DNA from: Paenibacillus nanensis
GTDB taxonomy: Bacteria > Bacillota > Bacilli > Paenibacillales > Paenibacillaceae
Assembly: GCF_003583765.1 (NCBI RefSeq)
Contig: NZ_QXQA01000008.1
Location: 124,001-188,000, forward strand
DNA: 64,000 nucleotides
Direction of reading: 5' to 3'
Part shown: piece by piece, positions 44,531 through 52,197 of the stretch
How the letters are laid out: every line of letters starts with the position of its first letter
Numbering within the stretch: position 1 is the first letter of the stretch
Made by a program: the position numbers and the translations under genes
Notes under the pieces: model-generated
Seen by the model: the letters and a program-made list of their open reading frames with translations, nothing else
Told to the model about the DNA's origin: nothing
Database searches by the model: none

Positions 44531-44804
44531 GCGGCGTTTCTGGTTCCGGTAAGCAGGTTTTTGCGTGCTACAGAACCAGATGCGGCGTTTTGAGCGCGAG
44601 TAAGCAGGTTTTTTCGTGTTAGAGAGCCGGGCGCGGGCGTTTGGAGCTCCAGTAAGCAGATTTTTGCGTCTTACAGAGCCAGGTGCGGCGTTGGGAGCTC
44701 CAGTAAGCAGGTTTTTTCGTCTTACAGAGCCGGGTGCGGGCGTTTGGAGCTCCAGTAAGCAGGTTTTTGCGTCTTACAGAGCCCGGCGCGGCGACTTCCG
44801 GTTA
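44531..44804. repeat. Tandem array of five 51-52 bp units in the phn 3' UTR
   Basis: Units start at 44531, 44582, 44633, 44685 and 44736 with a broken sixth at 44788. Each begins GCGGCG or GCGGGCG, continues with a variable GGAGCTCC-like stretch, then the conserved core AGTAAGCAGGTTTTT, and ends CTTACAGAGCC plus a variable triplet. Units alternate 51 and 52 bases. In units 3-5, GCTC..GTAAG can pair with CTTAC..GAGC as an imperfect hairpin; in unit 1 the outer arms are GGTTC and GAACC, a compensatory change. Units 3-5 are the most alike, unit 1 the most diverged. There are no spacers. Confidence 0.95.
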
Positions 44805-44831
44805 AAAGCAGGGCTGACGGAAGCAGCGGAA

Positions 44832-44858
44832 GAGGTCCACTCGGGGTGGGCCTCTTTT
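44832..44858 (+). terminator. Terminator of the phn operon
   Basis: GAGGTCCAC pairs with GTGGGCCTC (one T-G pair) and is followed by TTTTG. It lies beyond the repeat array, so the array would be transcribed with phnE. Confidence 0.75.
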
Positions 44859-44871
44859 GTTTGGATGCCCG

Positions 44872-46467
44872 CTAGTAGACGACCCTCCAGTTGTGATCGC
44901 AGGCTGCGCGAATGACTCGGCGCTGAAGGATATAATCGGCGAGGATTTCCGTCATGTCCGTCGGGATTTCGCGTACAACAGGCTTATCCTTGATCATATC
45001 GAAGTTGCCTCCCCCTCCGGCGCGGTAGCTGTTCATCACAACCTCGTACGTCGCCTCCGGATCGAGAGGCTCTCCGTTCCGCTCGAGCCTGGTGACACGC
45101 CGGCCTTCCGGCTTCGAAATATCAAGCTCGTATTCGATGCCTTCCCACATGTCGTAGTTGTAATGCTGCGGCTTCGGCTCCATATAAGACGCGGATACCC
45201 GCAGGCCGCCCGTCTGCTCATCCCGCGTGAAGTAGCGGGCGCACTGCTCCAGCGCTTCCCGAATATCGCGTCCGCTTAAGCGGACGACCTTCAGCGTATT
45301 CGGGTAAATATAATTAGAGACGACGTCGCGCATTGTGATGTCCTCCGAGAAGCCTCGCGCTTCATTGGTGAAAATAGCGGCGCAGGAAATGGATGCGCCG
45401 GTCGCCTCCATCTGTACGCGGTTCACAAACTCAGTGAACGCGTGGTCGGCTTGCCGGGCGGCGAACGGTTCGCTTATCGTCATATCTCCCTCCGCCATGC
45501 CGATCGGCTGATCCAGCCATGCTTGGGTGCAACGCTCTTGATCCGCGAACATGGCTAGCAACGCCCCATCCGCATGCGGAGCCTCCTCCGCAAGCAGCAG
45601 CCCCGCCGTCTTGCGGGAAATTGACCAGCCTCCTGCACTCGTCCGCTCGAATTCCAGCTGAATTTTGGCGATTGCCGCTCCGGCGCTGCCCGGCTGCGCG
45701 AATGCGACGCCGTTGAGCTCCCCGGCAAGGAGGCGATGCTGATGACCTGTGAGCAAAACGTCGATCCCTTCCACGCTCATACACATCTCGTATCCTTGAT
45801 TTTCCCCGGTGAGCGGTTCGGTCGCCTCGCCAGTGGCCGGGTCGCGTTCGAAGCCGCCGTGATAGCAGACGACAACGGCGTCCGGCTGTTCCATCTCGCG
45901 AATAGAGGCCACCCACCTTCGAGCCGCTCCCAAGGCGTCTTCAAAAGCCAACCCTTGAATGTTCGCGGGATCCTCCCAATTGGGGATGTAGTGCGTGGTG
46001 ACGCCGAGAACGGCGATTCGAATCCCTTCCGGCATCTCGAAGACCCGGTAAGGCAATCCGAAAGCCGGCTGCCTGCTATCCGCATGCAGGATGTTGGCGG
46101 ATAGCCACGGACAAACGGAATTTTCAACCGCGTTTGTCAATAACTCCAGCCCGTAGTTGAATTCATGATTGCCGAATACGGCCGCGTCATACCGCAGCGC
46201 ATTAAGCGCGCGGGCAGCAGGATGCACGCCGCTTCTGTCGTATTTGGCATAGTGATACATAAACGGCGTGCCCTGCAGAAGGTCGCCGTTATCCAGCAAG
46301 AGAAGCGCCGGATTCCTGCTTCTTTCTTTCTGAATGATCGTGGCCAGCTTGGCTAAACCGAGCGGCTTGTCCCCAGGGCCCCGATAATCCGTTGGGTAAA
46401 AGTGGCCATGCAGATCGCTTGTTTCTAGTATGGTAACGATGGCTTTCTCCGAATGGCTCAAGCTCAT
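44872..46467 (-). CDS. Cytosolic 5'-nucleotidase/metallophosphoesterase (YunD-like)
   Basis: A 531-residue protein without signal peptide. The N-terminal metallophosphatase domain has the metal motifs SDLHGHF, NGDLLQGTP, GNHEFNYG, CYHGGFE and GHQHR; the C-terminal nucleotidase domain has FTNEARGFSEDITMRDVVSNY and NSYRAGGGGNFDM. It should hydrolyse phosphate from nucleotides or related esters in the cytosol. ATG 46467 follows AGGGGG closely; an upstream ATG pair at 46512 has no site. It converges on the phn operon, which may indicate a shared role in phosphorus supply, but this is only an inference. Confidence 0.9.
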   Translation of the reverse strand: MSLSHSEKAIVTILETSDLHGHFYPTDYRGPGDKPLGLAKLATIIQKERSRNPALLLLDNGDLLQGTPFMYHYAKYDRSGVHPAARALNALRYDAAVFGNHEFNYGLELLTNAVENSVCPWLSANILHADSRQPAFGLPYRVFEMPEGIRIAVLGVTTHYIPNWEDPANIQGLAFEDALGAARRWVASIREMEQPDAVVVCYHGGFERDPATGEATEPLTGENQGYEMCMSVEGIDVLLTGHQHRLLAGELNGVAFAQPGSAGAAIAKIQLEFERTSAGGWSISRKTAGLLLAEEAPHADGALLAMFADQERCTQAWLDQPIGMAEGDMTISEPFAARQADHAFTEFVNRVQMEATGASISCAAIFTNEARGFSEDITMRDVVSNYIYPNTLKVVRLSGRDIREALEQCARYFTRDEQTGGLRVSASYMEPKPQHYNYDMWEGIEYELDISKPEGRRVTRLERNGEPLDPEATYEVVMNSYRAGGGGNFDMIKDKPVVREIPTDMTEILADYILQRRVIRAACDHNWRVVY

Positions 46468-46615
46468 TTTGCCCCCTGTCTGGATGATATAATTAGGCTG
46501 TCTATTCATCATAGTTGAAGCGGTCTTTCATTTGGGTAAAGTTTTTTTAAAGGTTTTGTCAGAAATCGCCCCTCTTGCGCGTCAATCTAATAGGCCGATG
46601 ATTTGCGAGGTGTTT

Positions 46616-48406
46616 ATGATCAGGATCGATAGTAAGGGAACAAATGATGCAGAAGAGATAATTGAAGAGATGGAGCGGGATCTTGAACTGCAGGAAGACG
46701 GCGAGCTCGTGCAGCGGGCGCAGGCAGGCGACCGGGAGGCGTTCGGGGAACTGATCCGGCGTCATCGGAGGCAGATATACGGTTATGCGCGGAGGCTTAC
46801 GCAAGAGCCGTTCCTGGCGGAAGATATTGTGCAGGACGCTTTGGTGCGCGCCTTTCTGCATTTGGGTACGCTTGTCGATGTGGCGCGGTTTCTGCCATGG
46901 CTTCACCGGATTGTGCGCAATCAGGCATATACCCGGCTCAGAAGCAACCCGCTTATGAAGGAGAAGCCGCTTTCTTCGCTGCAGCGTTCGGAGGAAGAAG
47001 GGGGCAGCGATGGCGCCGATTGGTCCAATTTGGATCACATTCTGCAGCGGCTTTCCGCGTCGTATACCAAGCAAGCGAGCGATGCGGCGAATCCGGAGGA
47101 GCATGTCATGCGCCGGCAGCTGCTGGACATGATCTCGAGCATGCTCAGCTGCTTGAACCGGCGCGAGAGACAAATTTTTGAATCGCATTTCTTCGATCAT
47201 TTGTCGCCGCAGGAGATCGCGAAGCTGTTCAGCTTATCTTCTTCGAATGTCTACCAAATCATTTCACGTTCCCGGAAAAAAGTAGCGAATCAGCGCGTCC
47301 GAGTGATCATCGACCACTATATTGCGGATCGAAAGGATTGGGGAGTTATGATGACAAAACAGTTACCGAAATCAACGGACAATCACGACAATGCTTGCGG
47401 CACATGGACGTCGGCGGCGTGGGCCCTCTACCGCATGCTGGGCTACACGGAGCAGAAGCTTTCACTGGCACAGGTGATGGGGTATACCGGTCACGCTTTC
47501 CGCATTACGATATGCCAGGAGGATGTTCACATTGCGGGGCCGACCATGTTCCCGTTCCGCGAGCTATTAACGCGCGGTTTGAATAACTTGGGCTGGTCCG
47601 CCCGGATTGTGGAGACGCAAGACAAGCGGGAAGTTATCGGGGAGAACACGAACTTGCTCGATCCCTCCGTGCTGACTTCCGCCGCTAAGGAGAAGCGGCC
47701 GATGCAGGAGGATCTTCCGGCGGCGCTTGATTTGATCCATTATGCGGTCGACAAAGGCACCCCGGTTCTGACATGGGATCTGTCCATTCCGGAATTCGGC
47801 ATCATCTATGGCTATGATGACGAGCGCAGAACGCTCTATACGATGGAAGTGATGAAGGATGGCGAGCTTCCTTACGATCATCTCGGTCGCGGAACGCTGG
47901 AGGAACTGTTTGTACTCGCGCTCGATGAACGGAAGGAGCTGGACCCGCGCGCGATGCTTCGAGGCGCGCTGGAGATGGCTCTCCAGCATTATCGCGGGGA
48001 AGAAGCGCCTTTGGACCGCGCCGAACGGGGGCTGCGCGCTTATGACGCATGGATTGGCGCCTTCCGGGGCGGGAAGATCGAGCCGAACGGAAATGCGTAT
48101 AACGCAGCCGTTGTGCACGATGCCCGCTATTATGCCGCAGAATTTTTGAGCGGCATTAGCGCAGAATGGCAGGGCAGCGGCGAAGAGGATACCCAGTTGC
48201 GCAAGCTTAGCGCGGAAGCGGCGAAGGCGTACCGTCAAATCGCGGAGCAGCTGCACGAGCTGGCGAAGCTGTTCCCATTTCCAGCCGGCGACGATCCGAA
48301 TCTGCGGGAGAATGGAGAACGCGCTGTCCAAGTGCTTCGTACCGTGAAGACGCTCGAGGAACGGGCTGTTTCATTGCTGGAGCAGATGTATGCGGCGTTA
48401 GCCTAA
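46616..48406 (+). CDS. ECF sigma factor fused to a large papain-like/BtrH-like domain
   Basis: A 596-residue chain. Residues about 30-108 are sigma region 2 (LVQRAQAGDREAFGELIRRH, LAEDIVQDALVRAF) and about 165-225 sigma region 4 (LNRRERQIFESHFF, LSPQEIAKLFSLSSSNVYQI). From about 245 to the end is a second module beginning with NHDNACGTWTSAAWALYRM, a possible active-site Cys, and containing TPVLTWDLSIPEFGIIYGYDD, a pattern resembling BtrH/C39-like cysteine-peptidase folds, then a helical tail. The assignment of this module is tentative; a catalytic His was not located. No anti-sigma gene is near, so the module may regulate the sigma part. The start is taken at ATG 46616 after GAGGTG; upstream starts exist. 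Confidence 0.82.
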   Translation: MIRIDSKGTNDAEEIIEEMERDLELQEDGELVQRAQAGDREAFGELIRRHRRQIYGYARRLTQEPFLAEDIVQDALVRAFLHLGTLVDVARFLPWLHRIVRNQAYTRLRSNPLMKEKPLSSLQRSEEEGGSDGADWSNLDHILQRLSASYTKQASDAANPEEHVMRRQLLDMISSMLSCLNRRERQIFESHFFDHLSPQEIAKLFSLSSSNVYQIISRSRKKVANQRVRVIIDHYIADRKDWGVMMTKQLPKSTDNHDNACGTWTSAAWALYRMLGYTEQKLSLAQVMGYTGHAFRITICQEDVHIAGPTMFPFRELLTRGLNNLGWSARIVETQDKREVIGENTNLLDPSVLTSAAKEKRPMQEDLPAALDLIHYAVDKGTPVLTWDLSIPEFGIIYGYDDERRTLYTMEVMKDGELPYDHLGRGTLEELFVLALDERKELDPRAMLRGALEMALQHYRGEEAPLDRAERGLRAYDAWIGAFRGGKIEPNGNAYNAAVVHDARYYAAEFLSGISAEWQGSGEEDTQLRKLSAEAAKAYRQIAEQLHELAKLFPFPAGDDPNLRENGERAVQVLRTVKTLEERAVSLLEQMYAALA

Positions 48407-48413
48407 CGTTTAT

Positions 48414-48452
48414 AAAAGGCGGGTCATCCTAAGAGGGGATGGCCCGCCTTGA
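48414..48452 (+). terminator. Hairpin after the sigma-fusion gene
   Basis: AAGGCGGGTCATCC pairs with GGATGGCCCGCCTT (one mismatch pair), followed only by GATTAT; a weak terminator. Confidence 0.6.
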
Positions 48453-48474
48453 TTATATGATTGATTGCGATCGC

Positions 48475-48503
48475 TTGACGTAATCATTTGTTGTAACTAT
48501 AAT
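48475..48503 (+). promoter_or_regulatory. Sigma-A promoter of the Rrf2 gene
   Basis: TTGACG (48475-48480), 17-base spacer, TATAAT (48498-48503): near consensus. The -10 box lies inside the dyad described at 48491-48511. Confidence 0.88.
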
Positions 48504-48511
48504 GATTACAA
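48491..48511 (+). promoter_or_regulatory. Rrf2 operator, copy 1
   Basis: TTGTAAC and ATTACAA around TATAATG form a near-perfect dyad over the -10 box of the Rrf2 promoter. Repression by occupation, and so autoregulation, would follow from its position. The same GTAAC-N7-RTTAC pattern recurs before the oxidoreductase gene. Confidence 0.7.
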
Positions 48512-48524
48512 CGGTGGTGATCAT

Positions 48525-48941
48525 ATGAAGCAAATTAGTACGCGGTTTTCCATCGCTGTTCATATTCTTTCTCTGATAGCGGTCAGTCCGAACGAGTGTA
48601 CGGGGGACTATATCGCCGGCAGCGTCAATACGAACCCTGTTATTGTTCGCAGAATTATGGGGATGCTGAAGAAGGCGGGCTTAATCGAAGTGCGCCCCGG
48701 AGTAGGCGGCGCTTTTCTAAGGAAGGAACCCGAGCAGATTACGCTCCTCGACATTTATCATGCCGTGAATGTTATTGAACAGAATCAGTTGTTCCGGCTC
48801 CATGAAGACCCCAACATCGCGTGTCCGGTGGGGCGGAACATCGAGAATGTGCTGCAGGCCGAGTTGAGGGAAGCGCAGACGGCTATGGAGCAGAGGCTTG
48901 GGCAAACCACGCTGCGCCAGTTGACCGCAAAATTTGTTTAA
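48525..48941 (+). CDS. Rrf2-family transcriptional repressor (YwnA-like)
   Basis: A 138-residue winged-helix protein. The N-terminal MKQISTRFSIAVHILSLIA and the wing region VIVRRIMGMLKKAGLIEVRPGVGGAFL are typical of Rrf2. It has one cysteine in the usual cluster position (NIACPVG), not the three of iron-sulfur members such as IscR and NsrR, so it resembles redox-sensing YwnA/HypR types. ATG 48525 follows GGTGGT. It carries a dyad over its own promoter and the same dyad before the next gene. Confidence 0.92.
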   Translation: MKQISTRFSIAVHILSLIAVSPNECTGDYIAGSVNTNPVIVRRIMGMLKKAGLIEVRPGVGGAFLRKEPEQITLLDIYHAVNVIEQNQLFRLHEDPNIACPVGRNIENVLQAELREAQTAMEQRLGQTTLRQLTAKFV

Positions 48942-48982
48942 AATGAGGGCTCTTCTTTTAGGAGCTTTTATTTTTAGTCATG

Positions 48983-49003
48983 ATGTAACCACTTCAGTTA
49001 CAA
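48983..49003 (+). promoter_or_regulatory. Rrf2 operator, copy 2
   Basis: ATGTAAC and GTTACAA around CACTTCA: the same GTAAC-N7-GTTAC dyad as at 48491, 23 bases before the oxidoreductase start codon. Confidence 0.7.
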
Positions 49004-49025
49004 CAAAAAATAGGAGGCATACACA

Positions 49026-49895
49026 ATGAAAATGCTAGTTACAGGGGCAACAGGAAAATTGGGTACGAAAGTGGTCGAGGCGCTCTTGAAAACCGTGCCG
49101 GCGGATCAAATCGCCGTAAGCGTCCGGAATCCGGAGAAAGCGGGAGCTTGGAAGGAACGCGGCATTGAGGTTCGGCAGGGCGACTTTGACCGTCCGGAAA
49201 CATTGGACTCGGCATTTGCGGGAATTGACCGGCTATTAATCATTTCCGCTGACGGAGACAATGAAACCAGAATTCGCCAGCATACGGATGCGGTAGCTGC
49301 GGCTAAGCGCGCCAACGTTGGATTTATTGCGTATACCAGCTTAGCGAATGCAAGTGAAAGCCGGATGTTTCTCGCGCCGCCGCATCGCGCAACGGAAGAG
49401 GCGATCGTGAAATCCGGCATCCCGTATTCGTTCCTCCGCAACAACTGGTATTTGGAGAACGAAGCTTCGAGCATCCAGGGCGTACTGGCTGGAGCGCCGT
49501 GGGTAACGTCTGCGGGTTCGGGCAAAGTCGGCTGGGCGCTGCGGCAGGATTATGCGGAGGCGGCGGCAGCCGTGCTTGCCGGCACAGGCCACGAGAATAC
49601 CGTATATGAGCTCTCCGGCAAGCTGTTGACGCAAGAAGAGATTGCTGCCGCCGTGGGCGCTGCGCTTGGCAAAGAGGTAGCGGTTCAGCATGTCGACGAC
49701 GACGCTTATGCCGGCATCATGAAAGGAGCAGGCGTACCGGACTTCCTGATCCCGTTTCTCGTCGGCATTCAGTCCGGCATCAGGAAAGGCGGACTGGAAG
49801 TCGAAAGCGGGGACTTCGAGAAGCTGTTGGGTCGTCCGGCTGCACCGGTTAACGAAGCATTGAAGGCAATGGTAGAGGAGCTTAAAAACCAATAA
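49026..49895 (+). CDS. NAD(P)H-binding oxidoreductase (NmrA/QorB-like)
   Basis: A 289-residue atypical short-chain dehydrogenase. The N-terminal nucleotide loop VTGATGKLGTKVVEAL and the acidic QGDFDRPETLDSAF match NmrA and the quinone reductase QorB (QOR2), which reduce quinones with NADPH. ATG 49026 follows AGGAGG. Position behind an Rrf2 regulator with a shared operator suggests induction by electrophiles or oxidants, as for similar pairs in Bacillus; this is an inference. Confidence 0.92.
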   Translation: MKMLVTGATGKLGTKVVEALLKTVPADQIAVSVRNPEKAGAWKERGIEVRQGDFDRPETLDSAFAGIDRLLIISADGDNETRIRQHTDAVAAAKRANVGFIAYTSLANASESRMFLAPPHRATEEAIVKSGIPYSFLRNNWYLENEASSIQGVLAGAPWVTSAGSGKVGWALRQDYAEAAAAVLAGTGHENTVYELSGKLLTQEEIAAAVGAALGKEVAVQHVDDDAYAGIMKGAGVPDFLIPFLVGIQSGIRKGGLEVESGDFEKLLGRPAAPVNEALKAMVEELKNQ

Positions 49896-49915
49896 TCTAA
49901 AGAGAGTGAAACAAA

Positions 49916-49953
49916 GCAAAAGGCCATTCCGACTAGGAATGGCCTTTTGCTTG
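49916..49953 (+). terminator. Intrinsic terminator after the oxidoreductase gene
   Basis: Perfect 15-bp stem GCAAAAGGCCATTCC with GGAATGGCCTTTTGC, five-base loop; the T run is inside the stem. Confidence 0.85.
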
Positions 49954-50140
49954 CTTCGTCCCGGCTGCAGCTTTGCTATGTAAGGTCCGCGTCCTATCCG
50001 GAGAGAATTCGGGCAAGACAGGAAGCGGGAGCTGAAGAAAAACTCTCGATTATGCGGGCGTCAGAAATTCCGGAAATGGGATGCCGTCAAAATCGTTTTT
50101 CTAATAAAAGGGGTTAGTCCGGTTAGTGCCCTTCCGTAAC

Positions 50141-50602
50141 TCACAAAGGACTCGCCCCATCTCGGTCAAGAGCCCGCAGCACTCTTTTTAAAATCAAGCC
50201 GACAATGACTCCGACTAATAAGCCGACAAGGCCGAGCCACATGGCGCCGAGCAGATTGCGCGAGAAGATGACGCCGACGGTTCCGAAAAAAGCGCCGAAT
50301 GCATATGGGGCCGCAGCGTAAGGCGTTTGTCCGCCTCCCGCATCCTTATACGCGTCCCAAATGCCAAACATATAGACGCACGGATAGAACATCAGCCATT
50401 GATAATTCGTAGCCTGGATCGCGGTGTCGATGTCGCCGTGAAAGCTTGAGATAATGAGTTCATTTAAACCGGACATTGCATTGATCAGCAGCTCCAATAT
50501 AATCAGTACAATACCTTTAGCAAGCTTGCCGTTGAGCAGCTGGCCGAAGCCGGGAAAGGCGATGCACCATATAAAAGCTTCAAAGCGAGCATTCTTATTC
50601 AT
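50141..50602 (-). CDS. Small membrane protein, unknown
   Basis: A 153-residue protein with about four membrane segments. The N-terminal part AFIWCIAFPGFGQLLNGKLAKG resembles the TM2/YqaE-like group (PGFGQ motif before a membrane span); a Gly-rich loop follows near residue 90. The function is unknown. AGGAAG lies 12 bases before the ATG, farther than usual. It is alone on this strand. Confidence 0.75.
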   Translation of the reverse strand: MNKNARFEAFIWCIAFPGFGQLLNGKLAKGIVLIILELLINAMSGLNELIISSFHGDIDTAIQATNYQWLMFYPCVYMFGIWDAYKDAGGGQTPYAAAPYAFGAFFGTVGVIFSRNLLGAMWLGLVGLLVGVIVGLILKRVLRALDRDGASPL

Positions 50603-50755
50603 TTGCTTTCACGACTTCCTTTTTTTCTTTTATTTTGCGCTAATTTTTTAACTCTAGACCGTTATCTAAAAAATTTTTAACGAAGGTGCAGGAATGAATT
50701 GCTCTCCTAATGCAAAAAGTAAGGCAATAAAACAACATGACGGGAGACGTTTGCT

Positions 50756-51787
50756 ATGGGAAGCATACATCCTATGAAGCTTCAATCCAACGATACCGGC
50801 GAAAAATTAAACGCGGCGGAGCAGGGCAAGCTTTGGGCGACATATATGGGAAACACGATGTCCATTCAGGTGTTGAGTTATGTTCTAAACCATGTAGAGG
50901 ACAAAGAAGTGAAAGAAGTGATGCAGTCCGCCTTTAACTTGTCCAAACAAATCGTAATGACCATCAAGGATTTGTTACAGCAAGAGCAGTATCCCCTTCC
51001 GATCGGCTTTACAGAGGAGGACGTTAACGTATCGGCTCCTCGGTTGTTCGCGGACGAGTTTTATTTGCACTATCTCAAATATTTGGGAAAGGCCGGCAGC
51101 AGCTTATACAGCATTGCGGTCCCGCTGGTCACAAGACGGGATGTGCGATCGTTATTCACGCAGCTTGTGGATAACTCGGTGCAGCTGCTGAACAAGACCA
51201 ATGAAGTTCTGATCAGCAAAGGAATGCTGTCGAAGCCGCCTTATATCCCTTATCCAACAAAAGCCGGGTTTATCGACAATAAGAACTATATGCGCGGCTT
51301 CTTCGGCGAGGTTAGGCCGCTGCAAGCGATGGAAATTACCCATCTGTACGACATTATCGAGAACAATTCCATCAGTAAAGCCGTTTTGATCGGCTTTAGC
51401 CAAGTGGCTCAGTCGGATAAGGTGAAGCAATATTTCCTAAGAGGTAAGGATATTGCCTACAAGCATTACAATATGTGCAGCAAGCTGCTGGAGCAGGAAG
51501 ACCTGTCAGCGCCTATGACTTTAGATCCTTTAGTGACAACCTCGACGACGCCGCCGTTTTCGGACAAGCTCATGATGTTCCACAAAGTCGATATGTTCAC
51601 AATGCGGGTGAGGTCTTACGCGAATGCCGCCTCCTTAAGCGCGAGACATGATTTGCTTGAAAAGTATACCCGCATGATTGTGGACGTCGGCAAATATTCG
51701 GAGGACGGCGCTAACCTTATGATCCAGAATCGATGGCTGGAGGAGCCGCCGCATTGCGTAGACCGCGAAGCGCTTGTAACCAAATAA
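50756..51787 (+). CDS. DUF3231 protein (two helical-bundle halves)
   Basis: A 343-residue soluble protein with two homologous halves, each a four-helix bundle (first about 15-165, second about 180-335). DUF3231 proteins occur in spore-forming Bacillales and are annotated as related to ferritin-like bundles; their function is unknown. ATG 50756 follows CGGGAG at about nine bases. It is a single gene, with a terminator after it. Confidence 0.9.
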   Translation: MGSIHPMKLQSNDTGEKLNAAEQGKLWATYMGNTMSIQVLSYVLNHVEDKEVKEVMQSAFNLSKQIVMTIKDLLQQEQYPLPIGFTEEDVNVSAPRLFADEFYLHYLKYLGKAGSSLYSIAVPLVTRRDVRSLFTQLVDNSVQLLNKTNEVLISKGMLSKPPYIPYPTKAGFIDNKNYMRGFFGEVRPLQAMEITHLYDIIENNSISKAVLIGFSQVAQSDKVKQYFLRGKDIAYKHYNMCSKLLEQEDLSAPMTLDPLVTTSTTPPFSDKLMMFHKVDMFTMRVRSYANAASLSARHDLLEKYTRMIVDVGKYSEDGANLMIQNRWLEEPPHCVDREALVTK

Positions 51788-51813
51788 GAAACCGGCAGGC
51801 AAATGCCGGGCAG

Positions 51814-51840
51814 AAGGTCAACGTATCGTTGGCCTTTTTG
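51814..51840 (+). terminator. Terminator after the DUF3231 gene
   Basis: AAGGTCAACG pairs with CGTTGGCCTT (one wobble), three-base loop, TTTTT. Confidence 0.8.
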
Positions 51841-52010
51841 CGTAGGTAAGAATGTGATTAAACACATCGCCGCAACAGGCAACAGCAGGTAGCCGTATTG
51901 CAGCAAGAAGGAGGTTGCATAGGGGGCGGCAATCCTCGGTTTAGCGATCCGATCCGGGTTCGTATGACGGCGACGGCATAAAAAACAAGTCCGTAAATTT
52001 ATCATTTCCA
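51841..52010 (-). pseudogene. Possible remnant of a membrane-protein gene
   Basis: On the minus strand a frame from about 52005 reads through APYATSFLLQYGYLLLPVAA, a hydrophobic segment, and an adjacent frame continues plausibly upstream (FTDLFFMPSPSYEP). It looks like the last part of a permease-like gene with frameshifts. No family was established. The rest of the gap to 52197 shows only a TATAAT at about 52112 that may belong to the selO promoter. Confidence 0.25.
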
Positions 52011-52197
52011 GTATTGGAAGAAATTATAAAATGAATTTTCTTTCTTATGATTTAGCGCAGATTCAGGATGACTCGTCTGTAGGATTATCCGCGCTGGTGT
52101 AGAAAAGGTATAATAAGCCTGCAACGGCAAAATAATAATGGCGTTTTACTCGTAAGATTGCATGTTCACATCTTTTAACCGAACCGAAGGAGAACCA

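Noticed and set aside
44531..44804. CRISPR array
   Set aside because: The 51-52 bp units are contiguous, with no unique spacers between them, and there are no cas genes.
44616..44915. A 99-codon open frame across the tandem repeats
   Set aside because: Its repetitive peptide follows from the repeat units, it has no ribosome binding site and it runs through the terminator.
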